The translations under genes and the position numbers were made by a program. From Hyposmocoma kahamanoa (lineage: Eukaryota > Arthropoda > Insecta > Lepidoptera > Cosmopterigidae), in assembly GCF_003589595.1 (NCBI RefSeq), contig NW_020653750.1, positions 9,074,924 to 9,138,923 of the forward strand: a DNA stretch of 64,000 nt. The letters run 5' to 3'. Of the stretch, positions 11,411 to 22,496 are shown piece after piece; positions within the stretch are counted from its first letter, which is position 1, and the number at the start of each line of letters is the position of its first letter. The notes beneath the pieces were generated by a model. It was not told where the DNA came from. It ran no database searches and saw only the letters and a list, made by a program, of their open reading frames with translations.

Positions 11411-12028
11411 GTATTTTTTTTCTGTGTTTTTTATCATATCTTTGTATTTGGTTTTGCAACAACTGTTTTTTAGCCGTAGCGTCATCTATGAGAAATCTAA
11501 GTATTTCTTCACAGCGCGTTATAACAAACTTGTGGAGTAATTTTACATAAAAAATAATTGACTATCAATTCAATAAAAATTTAAAATTATAATTTTTTTT
11601 GAAACTTAAATGTAAAATTTAATGGAAATTAAGATACTATGTTACTTAAACGAATTAATATAATTTACCCATTTGATCGGTATCATAAAAATACGGGTGT
11701 TTGTATTTTCACATTTGGTTGGTTCGATTTCCAGATTGCATTATGATGAAGCAAGCAACTTATTGAAAGTATTTGAATGCAGCATTATTTACTTTTAAAA
11801 CTAAAACGAAAGAAATAAAAAGAAAATTCCATCTACAATATTTATAGTACGTTCTATATTTATATATATATTTTATATGCGTATATTTTTATGTCTACTA
11901 GCTTGTGCTCGAGACTTTGTCTGCGTAGAATAAATACTTCGAGTAACGTACTGGCGAGTAGCTTATTGGTTCACCATACAAAGTTTCCTATTTAACCTCC
12001 TTTAACATTCATTTTAGCGGTAAAAAGT

Positions 12029-12207
12029 TTTTTTTATAGTATTATTATATACGGTGACAAGTCCCACTAGCATATAGTTTCACCATCATCCTTACCCTTC
12101 AAAACCGGAATGCATTAATGCTGACATTACTGCTTGGCGGCAGAAATCGGTAAGGTGGCAGTACTTCCCTGGACGAACTCTTTCACAAAGAACTCTACTG
12201 CTGCTTA
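12029..12207 (-). mobile_element. SINE-A copy with internal deletion
   Basis: T run then acggtgacaagtcccac joins the 3' end directly to the middle block; the 5' half (ttcaaaaccggaatgcatta to ctctactgctg) is intact. Confidence 0.8.
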
Positions 12208-12639
12208 GTAGCTTCTGTCCTTCTCCTAAGTCCCATCCATCTTTACCAAAATTCAAATTTGGTTTAGCGGTTTAGGCGTGAAAATGTAACCGAGTTACTT
12301 TCACATTTATAATATTAGTTTGAATGTATTGCGATGACATTATCGTCGGTAGTATTCGTTTCAGGAATATACATAATTGTATAACAAGTCATAGTAATAA
12401 CCTTGGGCTCCTTCTGGCTTCAGTGGTCTGTAATTTGAATTTTTCAATTTCAGAGCATGAGCTCTTGCTGTTGTATGAACAGCGCATCTAGTTGCCTAGA
12501 CCGTAAGTCCGCAATAGACAACTACATCGAGATGTAGGAGTTTGTAAATGTAGTAACAGTATCATGAGATGGAGTAGGGAGGAGTACTATCCTCCTTGTC
12601 ATAAACAACACACATGCATTTTGGTAGCTTTCGAAATTC

Positions 12640-12900
12640 CTTTTTTTAAATAATATCAAGTGATAGAATGAAAAAGTCGTGCGTTGACCGTTAGCTACAC
12701 GCTTGTTCATAACAGTTGCAGCTTTAAATCGCAAAGACGTGACTGCTACTGCGCCCGTCATCATGAGATATAAATTGACAAGTCTCATGTGCCTGTAGTT
12801 TTACCAGCACCCTTACCCTTCAAAACCGGAACCGGACCAAATTAGGTAAGGTGGCAGTACTTCCCTGGACGACTTCCTTCACAAGGAGCTCTACTGCTAC
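12640..12900 (-). mobile_element. SINE-A copy
   Basis: ataatatcaagtgatagaat through aaggtggcagtacttccctg to ctctactgctac; small internal deletions. Confidence 0.82.
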
Positions 12901-13317
12901 AACAGATTTTGGCACAGGTGTTTTCTTTGAAAAATGTCTATTACGATGAATTGGTTAACAATAAAAGTAAAACTAAATAAGATTTAAAACAAACGCTTAT
13001 AAGGGGTTATTGGTTTCGTTTCGCTCATTCCAGATATGTTAGTAGTAACTCTAAAAATAAAAATAAATTTCGCTAAAAATATCGATTACTTTGTTTATGA
13101 TAAGGACAGACGGCAGAGTAACGATTAATGTGATGTTGCGCCACGAGCAAATCTACCATCACTAATATATATAACCCATTGTAGGGCACGTGTGTCTTCC
13201 GTGAAAAAGGTTTAGGCCCCTTTTTTATTTCAAAGTTAGATTTTAATTTCCTAAGATTTTTTACTAAGAGAGTTCTATATAAATATCAGATTGTTATTTC
13301 ATCAGATAGCTACAGTT

Positions 13318-13760
13318 AACTGGATCATAAACCCCCGATGCAAAAAGAAAAGAATGCCGCCGATATTAATAGAACCATTTTACTGCAGAAACGTGCGATT
13401 AGGGCAATTTACAATCTGGACCTCAGAGTGTCTATGAGAGATAAGTTTAAAGAGATTAACATTCTTACACTAACGTCACAGTACATTTATGAAAATGTTA
13501 TTTATTTTAAGAAAAATATTAATTTTTTTATGAAAAATAGTGACAGACATAATATTAATACGAGGAATAAAAATAAACTATCTGTTCCTGACAGTTTCAA
13601 ATTCATTGGCAAGGGGCAATGTATATGCTTCTATAATAAGATTCCGGTTGATATTCAAAATTTGCCATTTACGAGGTTTAAAATTATTGTGAAACAAAAA
13701 CTTTGTACTAAAGGTTATTTATTATACAACTTCTGCGTACTTGGATGACATAAATCCGTG
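13318..13760 (+). mobile_element. LINE RT C-terminal fragment
   Basis: ATG at 13338 opens 136 residues including ILLQKRAIRAIYNLDLR, INILTLTSQYIYENV and HNINTRNKNKLSVP, ending at 13748. QKRA.RAI..., NILTL...YI.E and NTR.K are hallmarks of the C-terminal region of non-LTR retrotransposon polymerases (jockey/CR1 group). The RT catalytic core is absent, so this is a 5'-truncated insertion, although the remaining frame is open. Confidence 0.72.
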
Positions 13761-13841
13761 GTAGTGACATGGGTCACTATCACGGATTACTCTTTCAGGT
13801 ATTCTCGATCTAAGATGTTTAAATATTGTAATGATAAATAT

Positions 13842-14050
13842 ATTCAACCCAAGAAGGGTGACAGTACAGACCCGTCCAACTATCGGCCTAGGTGATGGAG
13901 CGTGTGGTAAACAACCAGCTCTTAGATTACCTCGAGGATCATCAACTTATTAATGACCGCCAGTACCGCTTTCGCCGCGGTCGTGGTGTTGGTGGTCTTC
14001 TTGTATATCTTACGCACCAATGGGCAGCTGCCACTAGAGCATAAAATCCT
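13842..14050 (+). mobile_element. LINE RT fingers fragment
   Basis: Readings KKGDSTDPSNYRP, then MERVVNNQLLDYLEDHQLIN and RQYRFRRGRGVGGLLVYLTH are the early RT blocks of a jockey-type LINE. About ten residues between NYRP and MERV are missing and frames shift, so it is dead. It ends shortly before a (CTTTGA)n-like stretch at 14128. Confidence 0.7.
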
Positions 14051-14398
14051 ATTTTATGCAGCCTACACCCAGCATAACTTTATCAATTATTATCTTTAAG
14101 AGCATGAGAAATGAAAAGATTATTTGACTTTGACTTTGAAGCAGAGAAGTTATTCTGCTAAAATTTAGTTGCAATAGCGGTTGAGTCTCAATAGTGTCAG
14201 TGGTATGGCAGTGACGGCATTAATTCATTCAATCACTAACGATCGATGTCGCCTCACTAAAAATACCATGGAAATTACTATGCATTTCTTAATTTTTCTG
14301 CGGTATCTTGGTGTAGCTTTTATTGGATTGATTTGTGCATAATTGTATAATAATTATTATAATTTTGAGTTTATATATTTTTAGATAATCGTTTCATC

Positions 14399-14632
14399 AT
14401 GTGCGATGAATACGAAATGTTTGAGTATCTCGAAAGTGGTGCTTCACACGGTAATAATATGGAAAAAATCTAAAGAAGACAACTGCGAGATCGTAGTGAT
14501 CCGTTTGAAATGGATGCACAGCATTTTATGAAAAGATACTGGCTTAGCAAAGATGTGGTCCACAATCTTTGCGATGAACTTAAACCGCACATGTCGAGGC
14601 CTACAAAATCCACCGACATACAGATTTACTAG
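14399..14632 (+). pseudogene. PIF/Harbinger transposase N-terminal relic
   Basis: ATG at 14399 opens MCDEYEMFEYLESG; an in-frame TAA lies at 14471; the frame continues RRQLRDRSDPFEM, FMKRYWLSKDVVHNLCDEL and KPHMSRPTKS before TAG at 14630. The F..RYRLSK..V..L...L.P pattern is the N-terminal signature of Harbinger (HARBI1-like) transposases. The catalytic DDE domain is absent, so this is an internally deleted or eroded copy. Its TIRs could not be identified. It may belong to the family that moved the TAA-flanked MITEs in this window. Confidence 0.7.
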
Positions 14633-15284
14633 TTGAGACTAAGGTTATTTTTGACTAAAGCCAAATATAATTTCTTACAATTTAGTTTATAGTCATTCTT
14701 AAAATATTATTGACATGTTTTCAACAAACTACAAAGTAAAAATTTACCCGCGGAATTTTGTCGACGTTTGACATCGTTCGGAAATTTAATTTGCGCTTAT
14801 CTCTTAATTACAAAAATTAAACTATGGTGTATTGATTTTATTATATAGTGTCTTTATATTATTATTATATAGTGTCTTTATTTATTTTCGTACATGAATA
14901 ATACGTATCTATTATTTTTCTTGTAAACTAAATGACAAAATATAACACCGTAACTTACCGGTAAATATTCATTCAAGTTTTTGAACATTACAATAAAAAG
15001 CACGAGCTAGTGAAGTCCTAGTCATGGACAAAATAACCAGCGAGAAGTCGGCGAAAAATATGTATGTCGTAATACCAATTTTATCCAGTCAATTTTTGGG
15101 CGTAAAAAGCATTGCCTGGAACTTGCATAGTTTTTTAAACGTTTATAAGATTGCCGAGTAGGTGTGCTTATTTATCAATCGATAACCTTCAAACCTTGTC
15201 AAGGTCTGTCTCATTTCGAATTATGTACCTACTTATGAATATAGAGTCGCCTATGAAATATAGGTACACATATCTCGTTACAGT
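14633..15284. other. No gene recognised; possible remainder of Harbinger relic
   Basis: AT-rich; a tandem duplication of about 25 bases (tattatatagtgtctttat, twice) lies at 14835-14885. Confidence 0.4.
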
Positions 15285-15495
15285 CATCATCCTATTATAA
15301 TAAAGGAATATATTATATTCCACTGTTATGCGCAGTCTCTAATGATTCGTTTTAAATCATAGTCCGCCATACGCTGGCGCAATGCGGGTTGGGGCCTCCA
15401 CATGTTTTCCATGCGTTGTGAACCTTCGTACCATTAGGGAAAGGTAATGGTACTAGAAAATTCATGTAATTGCATGAAATCATTCCGCTATCCCC
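15285..15495 (-). mobile_element. SINE-C copy, diverged
   Basis: tcatagtccgccatacgctg, caatgcgggttgg, ccacatgttttcc and gttgtgaaccttc match the family; a variant 3' region is present. Confidence 0.6.
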
Positions 15496-15524
15496 TTTCT
15501 ATCATCGTGTGATTAGGTGTAGTT

Positions 15525-15735
15525 AGACGTAGGCTGGGGTTCCATCACTATGTTATGGATATACTCAAGATTCGCACAAAATATTAGGTTCCACATTTAA
15601 ATGGTTTACGTCATTGGAGTGGAATTCCCTGCCTACAGATTTGTAACGCTTTAACTTCGGCATTTTCAAGGCGAAAGTGAATAGGGATTATAGATTTGCA
15701 TGCTCTGTCGTCGACTTTGTCGTCACTGTGCATGG
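15525..15735 (+). mobile_element. LINE 3' end fragment (same family as 6133-6435)
   Basis: ggctggggttccatcactat, tggtttacgt...tggagtggaattccctgcc and gcgaaagtgaataggg match the 6.1-kb copy with indels. Followed by a 35-base tandem duplication (gtcactgtgcatggtcaaat, twice) and then a SINE-A copy. Confidence 0.6.
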
Positions 15736-15790
15736 TCAAATGCGTATTTATTCGTCACTGTGCATGGTCAAATGCGTATTTATTTTAACA

Positions 15791-16080
15791 TTTTTTTTAT
15801 AATATCAAGTGACACGCCTATCGTAAGTTATACGCCTGTCCTTAACAGTTGTAGTGCTACTCAGCTCTTTAAATCGCAAAGATCTGAGGCGCACTGCCAC
15901 TGCGCCCGTCACCCTGAGACATAAGTTGACAAGTCCCACGTGCCTGTAATTTCACTTCACCAGCACCCTTACCCATCAGAATCGGAACGCAGAAAAGCTG
16001 ACGTTACTGTTTGGCAGCAAAAATAGGTAAGATGGCAGTACTTCCCTGGACAAACTCTTTCATAAGGAGCTCTACTGCTA
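15791..16080 (-). mobile_element. SINE-A copy
   Basis: T run, aatatcaagtgacacgccta, then the full middle and 5' blocks to tctactgcta. Confidence 0.83.
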
Positions 16081-16096
16081 TTTAATAAATAAATTT

Positions 16097-16272
16097 CAGA
16101 TTCTACGCTTTCCTTGGATTTTCCTCTATGTTATTAGTTAAAGAATCCAGTATCTATTGCCCCTCATTACGTGGCCAAAATGCTATACCTTCCTTTCTTT
16201 ATGGTTGTATTTTCACTTTTTCCTCATTCGACGTAGAACCTCAACATTGGTGACCCTTTGGACGTTTGGATC
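16097..16272 (-). mobile_element. LINE C-terminal relic (RVTNVEVLRRM type)
   Basis: The reverse strand reads RVTNVEVLRRM, then FGHVMRGNRY with stop codons between. This is the conserved tail of a common insect non-LTR retrotransposon. Several nonsense mutations mark it as old. Confidence 0.65.
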
Positions 16273-16526
16273 ATCATTAATGAATTTGTCAACACGAACT
16301 ATTTATTCTTCCGAAAATTTGACAATTTCAATCAATGTTATTGATAAATACCAAATCGCAGTTCCCCTCTGTATTATATTTCTTTGCAGGCTTTATTACT
16401 AGATTGTTTGGAGTTTTCCAATCTAAACTTTTTCAAAATATATCTACATGTCTGCTATGTATTCGTACTAGGTACGGTACGTACTTACAATTATGTACAA
16501 TACGTTTCTTTCGATTGTAAACTCAT

Positions 16527-16627
16527 GGACACACGCCAGTACATCAAGCTACACATTGACGTATCTTGTTGTGTTGTACTGGAGGCGACTTTTGAACAAA
16601 AATATGTAGTCTGATGTGCCGTTGTCC
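16527..16627. mobile_element. Small TIR element, copy 1 (~101 bp)
   Basis: Begins ggacacacgccagtacatca and ends tgatgtgccgttgtcc, which is a degenerate inverted match. Nearly the same sequence occurs at 60977-61077. Confidence 0.6.
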
Positions 16628-17630
16628 ATACAATAATAAAAGGTCCTTTAGTTCTCTCAACATTACAAATTTCATATAAATACATGTCATTTTATACTAC
16701 TCTTCGAAAAGTGAGCGACGTGAGACAAAATAATGATAAATAATTGTATATAAGAAAGTAATAATACAAAATAGTCTACAAATACAAATCAAGATAATAG
16801 ATAATAATAGATAATTTAAAGGGTTTTATGCTTGGTTGATATTAATTACGCAATAAAGGGACTCTGATGAAAATCAATTGAATATATCCTATTTCGATTC
16901 GTGAACGTTGTGCAACCCTGCTCTTACAGAAATAATAGAGAAACTGTACTAAAGTTACCCATCGATACTTAGCAGGAAGGGGCCGATGGTAATTACTATC
17001 GCACACAACACGCACGAAACTAATTATAAGTAATTTGATATCATCATACTGTTTCATGCGTACGTTTGTAATAACAAAAGCTGAATTAGATGTTGTTTAG
17101 CGATAAGGTGTACTTTATAGGTACAACACTTAAATAAAATATCCCGCATAAATAAAATATCAGTGTATTGAAGGTTGTTAGCGTTTTCATTTGTATGTTG
17201 TACTTAGTTGTTATCGTGAATTGAATAGAATAATTTATTTCATGTTATCAATGCCACAATATCACAATTTCTAATATGATGTCAAGGGATAATTTGATTG
17301 TCATTAATATAAACAATAATAATTAGTATAAGACACAAATAGCACGTACATACACACACATCACGCATGTGTCCCGCCGGGACAGGCGGACGGCAAATTC
17401 TCTTTTAAAAACAGTTATAATTAGTTAACGTGTTCGACTTATCGGAACTTACGATGCATAGCTGAAATATCATTAAACAATTTCAATGTTCTGAAAACGG
17501 GGTTATGGTTTTTATAATATCTCCAAAAATAATTTTGTCACTTAGCCGCGTTCTGGTTAGCGGACGGCAGTATGGACCTCCTGACAAACTTCATTCACGT
17601 TCACCTTTTTTTTTAATATAATATCAAGTT

Positions 17631-17746
17631 TAACAACAAAATTGTCGCCGTTCCTTCTTTAACAACAAAATTGTCGCCGTTCCTTCCTTAACAACAAAAT
17701 TGTCGCCGTTCCTTCTTTAACAACAAAATTGTCGCCGTTCCTTCCC
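17631..17746. repeat. Minisatellite, four 29-bp units
   Basis: Units start at 17631, 17660, 17689 and 17718: taacaacaaaattgtcgccg plus ttccttcyt. Nearly perfect, with C/T changes only near unit ends. It sits exactly at the 5' junction of a LINE insertion. Confidence 0.92.
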
Positions 17747-18512
17747 ATGCCTTCTCTGATGAGCACAGCACTTTCACCTCGGAGCAGTTTTACCTTGCTC
17801 GGTATGGAAATCTGCTGTGATTTGAATCCAAGGAGCTACATCGAATCTGTGATCAAAACAGCCTCACGGAAACTCGGAGTCCTGAACAAGGTGCGACGTT
17901 TTTTCACGCCGGACCAGTTATGCCTGCTGTACAAAACACAGGTCCGGTCTTGCGTTGAGTATTGTTCGCACTTGTGGGACGGCTCCGCCAAGTACCTACT
18001 CGATGCCTTGGATAAATTACAGCGTCGTGCTACTAGAATTATAGGCGACGAAGAGGTCTCATCACGCCTTGAACCTCTGCAACTGCGTAGAGATGTTGCA
18101 TCGCTTAGCGCCTTTTACCGCATGTACCATGGTGAGTGCTCTGAGGAGCTGTTCAACCTCATCCCCCCTTCCCCGTTCCTGCTCAGAAGCACGCGTGCTG
18201 GCCTTCGTAGTCACCGTTTCACTACCTGCCGCATTCCATCGCGTACTAAAAGGTTCGGTGGCTCCTTTCTCTGCCGCACGGTTGACAAATGGAACTCCCT
18301 TCCGGCACATGTCTTCCCTCCCTCTTATGATATGGGGTCCTTCAAACGAGGCGTGAAGAGGCATATTGTAGGCAGGCAGGGTAGAGGCGGCTAGTGCAGT
18401 GAGGATTCCATCGCTGCACTAGGTTCCTTCGCGTTTGGATACCACTTTCCACTTAACATCAGGTGGAGTGGAGTCATTTGCCTGTCAGGTATAAAAAAAA
18501 AAAAAAAAAAAA
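17747..18512 (+). mobile_element. Jockey-like LINE 3' part with poly(A), inserted in SINE-A
   Basis: An open frame to 18394 carries KLGVLNKVRRFFTPDQLCLL, YCSHLWDGSAKYLLDALDKL, SAFYRMYHGECSEELFNLIP and WNSLPAHVFPPSYDMGSFKR. This is the RT C-terminal region of the jockey-type LINE abundant in Lepidoptera. A run of A at 18493-18514 ends it, directly followed by SINE-A sequence; the other half of that SINE lies at 17606-17630. Four 29-bp tandem units precede it. Confidence 0.82.
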
Positions 18513-18545
18513 AAGTGACGGGACCATCAAGTCGTGCGTCCATAA

Positions 18546-19038
18546 GGGCGCGTTCCCACTACGCCGTGACGACAGATTGTCGTGCAGTTTACAGTGTCGT
18601 GGTTTTGTATATTTATATGAAGTTGTTCACATATAGCACGACACGATTAACTGTCGTTCACGATTTTTTATCGTTACAACGACAAACTGTCGTCACAGTG
18701 GGAACAGCTAGAACGACAGTCGTCGGACGATAAAAAAACGTCACGATAAAAACGTGACGACAGATTGTCGCAGCTCCTATTGTTGTCACGTTTTATTTAT
18801 CGCTGTCCGCACGTATTGTGCTCCCTGCCATCCCCTCTCGTACCCCGCGCCCTCTGCTCGCTTAAGGAGGCTGTCGTGAAACGATAAATTGTCGTCACGA
18901 TCTAGTGGGAACAGCTAGCCACGACAGTCTTTCAACGATAAAAAGTCGTCCACGACAGATAGTCGTGATATGGGAACAGGCTAGACACGACAGTCGTCCA
19001 ACGATAATAAAACGTGACGACATACTGGGAACGCGCCC
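18546..19038. mobile_element. Harbinger-type MITE (493 bp) inside a SINE-A copy
   Basis: TIR GGGCGCGTTCCCA at the left and its complement at the right. TAA is duplicated at 18543-18545 and 19039-19041; the uninterrupted SINE-A consensus has ccataacagttgc at this point, so the empty site is known. The interior is rich in the repeated motif ACGACA...TGTCGT, giving several short inverted repeats. Confidence 0.85.
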
Positions 19039-19888
19039 TAACAGTTGCAATGCCAGAGCTTTAAATTGCAAAGATCCGAGGCGCACTGCCACTGCGTCCG
19101 TCACCCTAAAACATAAGTTGACAAGTCCCATGTGCACAGGCAATTACAGAATTTCACCAGCATTCTTACCCTTCAAAACCCGAATACCGTAATGCTGACA
19201 TTACTGCTTGGCGGCAGAAATAGATAAGGTGGCAGTACTTCCCTGGACGAACACTTTCACAAGGACCTCTACTGCTACTCAAACCTAAAAACCTCCTCCA
19301 CTCCCATCAGTCTCTTCATACATGCCCGATTATTCTTGGTACTTTTTAACCCGGCCTTTATTAAGGACATCGTCATTCTGATTGAGATATATACGTCGAG
19401 ATCTACGTTTAACCACACCTCCATCTACATTCGCTTTGAAAATTTGTGCCGTCAATAAACCAGAATAGTATAACTTAAAATGCACAAATAAACACAAAAT
19501 ATTGACAAAATAAGTTAAATAAAAATAAAGTTACTATTTCTTTGAAACAAATTGCTTCGTACCGTAAAATCTATTACCCAATAAAAGCAGTTTCAGTTGG
19601 GTATAAAACGTTTTGTCGTTTGTAACACTTCAAATTTGTGGGTAAGTGTTCGTAGAACCGGGGTCCTATTGCTCGCGGGTTTCTAGTTGCAATTTCTGTA
19701 CGGTGGGTAACTTATTTAGTTTTCCTACGTTTCGCTACGCTCGGCCTCCGCCCGTACATCACTCGTAAGTTGGAGTTTTAACGCGCATAAACGATTATAT
19801 CGCAAATGAATTCGTAAATACAATTATAAAATAGTGTTTTTAAAAAGGTTTCTTCAGGAATGACCTTTTTTATGCCTATTATGGTAAA

Positions 19889-20003
19889 GTCATGTTAGCA
19901 TGTACCGAGAGACGTAAGGTGCACCACACCTTTATGCGGGAATAGCAGTATCTCGCGCTTTATGTCGTTCTCGTGCAAGTCGCGCCATGTCGTGCTAGTC
20001 CTA
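19889..20003. mobile_element. Relic of the same TIR family as 38547-38674
   Basis: Shares gttagca at the left, and at the right a block close to gttctcgtgcaagtcgcg followed by tgtcgtgctagtcctac. Terminal bases are mutated and no target duplication can be read. Confidence 0.5.
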
Positions 20004-20330
20004 CTGAACAACTTTTAAATCTCTATAAAGCACAAGTTGGTCGTGTATGGAATACTGTTGCCACTTTAGGAACGGCTTAACCTGGTACCAGTTAACTGTC
20101 TTCTTCTTCTTATTGTATCGATGGCTTGCACTATATAGTTGTGGTTCGGAAGTTATTGCCATTACTAGGAGTAGGCGCCAAGCTGAAGTATGGGACATAT
20201 TTGCCATCGTAAATATCGTGATGAAAGGATCTGTCAATCGGCTTAACGTACCTTCTCACCCATTGTTGCCCAGAATACAAGCGCAGCTATTTTTCATCAT
20301 TTAACCTTCACTGGGTTCGCCGAGAAGCAA
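19995..20330 (+). mobile_element. Decayed LINE RT C-terminal fragment
   Basis: Frames broken but readable: LLNLYKAQV, EYCCHFRNGLTWYQL, and later RLNVPSHPLLPRIQAQLFFI. LYKAQV...EYCCHLW is the same region as in 17747-18512 from a related, older element. Confidence 0.6.
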
Positions 20331-21265
20331 AGAAACTAATTTTATTTTTTCGTTCATATTTATGACACTAATTGTTTGTGTAATTTTTTTAAAATTATTT
20401 TTGTAATTTTGGGAATTATAGCAGGCCTTTAAATTGGATCTACTGAACTATATAGTAATAGTGAATCAAGTAGTAACTGTGACCCAGAAGCAGATTAATA
20501 TTTACATTCTAGTTACCTTTCAAGACCCGAACGCTGGTTAATATTTCACCCATGTAGGCTGACGTTACATATGAGAAAGCAGGTTGCCTCATTTTTCCAA
20601 CATTCAGTGCCTCGCCTATGTTTGAAATCGGTTCATTTCGTGATGGAGTTCTCTTGTTATAAAAAGAGAAAACTTCACGAATTTCTTATTCCTCTCATTA
20701 GGACTTTATTTGTTGAGTTATGCAGTAAAAGTTGCTAGATAATGGTTGTAGCAACGGAGTATCTTAAGTCTTAAATGTTTTCAAAAATTACGTTCGTAAC
20801 AAGAAATTATTTGCTGATGATAAGACCATTGTGATTTTAATTGAGTATTTTCATTCAAATGAATTGCTTCACCAAGGCTTTTATCTCAGAGCTGGAATTT
20901 AATTAGTATTTCGGAATGTGAACTGAAATTTCTTGATGGAGGTAGCCTCGCTTTTACACATGTTAGGCTTGGAAATTGCGCGCAGCCCTCCCTGCCTGCT
21001 GCTGAATTAATGTCGTGACAAAGTTAGTCGCTCCATGTTATTACATTTTGTAAATTCATTCCGTCATCTGCATGGATTGATGGTTTATATATATTATAAT
21101 ATGCACGATGTATATTGGTTTGGCGATCGTAAAAGCTAACACGTTTCCCGCTTTGCTAAAATCTTTCTTAAAAGTGCATACGATATGAACATCTAAGTGT
21201 GTTTGTGTAATGTAGGCTTTCCACGTAATAGGCGTACTTAATGTTTTACAAGGCTCCGTAAAATC
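20331..21265. other. No feature recognised
   Basis: AT-rich single-copy-looking sequence between a LINE fragment and a SINE-A copy. Confidence 0.45.
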
Positions 21266-21488
21266 TACCTATTTCATACGCCAAGCGGTAGTGTGAGCAT
21301 TACTGCGTTCCAGTTTTGAAGGGTAAAGCAGCTGGTGAAATAACAGACACATGGGACTTGTTAACTTATGTCTCAAGGTGACGGGCGCCCGCCGTGCCAG
21401 GGGCCCTCAGATCTTTGTGATTTAAAGAACTAAGTGTTACTGCAACTGTTATGGACAGTCGCGTGACTTGTTCGACCCGTCACTTTTA
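21266..21488 (+). mobile_element. SINE-A copy
   Basis: acctatttcatacgccaagc through gggacttgttaacttatgtc to cgacccgtcactt; the 5' end is lost. Confidence 0.8.
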
Positions 21489-21564
21489 TTCATCATCATT
21501 ATTAAAAAAATATCTATTAGTGTATGTAAGGCTTTCCACGTAATAGAGGTACTTAATGTTTTAT

Positions 21565-21862
21565 GAGGCATTGTAAGTGTCATTATTATCAATCCATTTA
21601 TACATCCCATTACTGGGTACGGGTCTCCTCTCGGCGAAGGTTTAGGCCATAGTCCGCCATGCTGGCCCAATGCGGGTTGGTGACTTCACATGTTTTCCGA
21701 GGATTGTGAACCTTCTTCGATGTGCAGGTTTCATTACGAAAAGCTCATGGTAAATTTCAAATTAAATTTCCACATAAACTCAGTGGTGCGAGTCCGAATT
21801 CGAACCCACGGTCTCTGCTTGAGAGACGGTAGGTCAAACCATTAGACTACTACGGCTTCCGT
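21565..21862 (-). mobile_element. SINE-C copy with complete tRNA-like head
   Basis: The reverse strand starts ggaagccgtagtagtctaat, with an A-box-like tagtctaatggt and a B-box gggttcgaattc 50 bases on. The body is shared with 4062-4320 and 15285-15495 and the tail carries attattatc. A pol III retroposon. Confidence 0.75.
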
Positions 21863-22097
21863 AAGTTTAAAGTATGAAAATAATAAAAATCTAAATATAG
21901 GTCAAATTAGACGTTCCGCTCACGTTGTATTATAACATTTATTTGATTATAATCACGTGTAGTAGTAAACTTAATGTAACTAACTATGAGTAGTTAAATT
22001 GGTTGCTTTTCTTAATGGCTACACTAAAAAGTACGTTATGCAACGCATCGTTTACGGTTAGGTATACGATCGATTCACGAACGTTTAAGAGTGGTTC

Positions 22098-22299
22098 TTT
22101 TAGCATCGATGCAAACGCGCGACTGCATCGATACAAACGCGCGATTGCATCGATGCAATCGCCTATAAATCCCAAGTGTAGCGATGCAATCGCGCGTTTG
22201 TATCGATGTAGCCGCGCACTTGTATCGCTGCTTGAAATCGCGCACGTGTGTAATGGTAGACGATTAGTGACTGCATAGCGTTTGCATCGCTGCTAAAAG
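22098..22299. repeat. Nested foldback rich in CGATGCA / CGCGCG
   Basis: Inner arms 22102-22152 and 22182-22232 (51 bases each, six mismatches, the innermost 27 perfect) surround a 29-base loop. An outer pair, TTTTAGCATCGATGCAAACG at 22098 and its complement ending at 22299, repeats the same end. The motif GCATCGATRCAAACGCGCGA recurs. Likely a compound MITE; no coding potential. Confidence 0.75.
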
Positions 22300-22321
22300 T
22301 CACCGTTTGTAACTACTCTAA

Positions 22322-22496
22322 GGGTCGTATTCCAGAACTCTACTCAATACTCAAGTCAGGACTTGAGTATTGCAGTGAGCACTGAAAATCATACTCAAGT
22401 CCTTGCCATTAGGGTCGTATTTCCAGTGCTTGAAATCATACTCAAATCTGCTCAAATCTTGACTTGAGTATTGAGTAGAGTTCTGGAATACGACCC
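22322..22496. mobile_element. TAA-flanked MITE (175 bp) with 37-bp TIRs
   Basis: Both ends read GGGTCGTATTCCAGAACTCT and remain identical for 37 bases. TAA duplications at 22319-22321 and 22497-22499. The GGG terminus and TAA target fit PIF/Harbinger. It directly follows another foldback structure. Confidence 0.85.

Larger units (their letters stand above)
17606..19278 (-). mobile_element. SINE-A copy carrying a LINE and a Harbinger MITE
   Basis: Pieces 17606-17630, 18512-18545 and 19039-19278 join into one reverse-strand copy. The LINE with its 29-bp repeats occupies the first break and the 493-bp MITE the second. Confidence 0.8.

Noticed and set aside
17631..17746. Four regular 29-bp repeats as a CRISPR array
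   Set aside because: Units are directly adjacent with no spacers, and the context is an insect genome; it is a minisatellite.
18062..18364. Overlapping open frames on both strands inside the LINE
   Set aside because: Only the plus-strand frame shows RT C-terminal motifs; the others are shadows of its composition.
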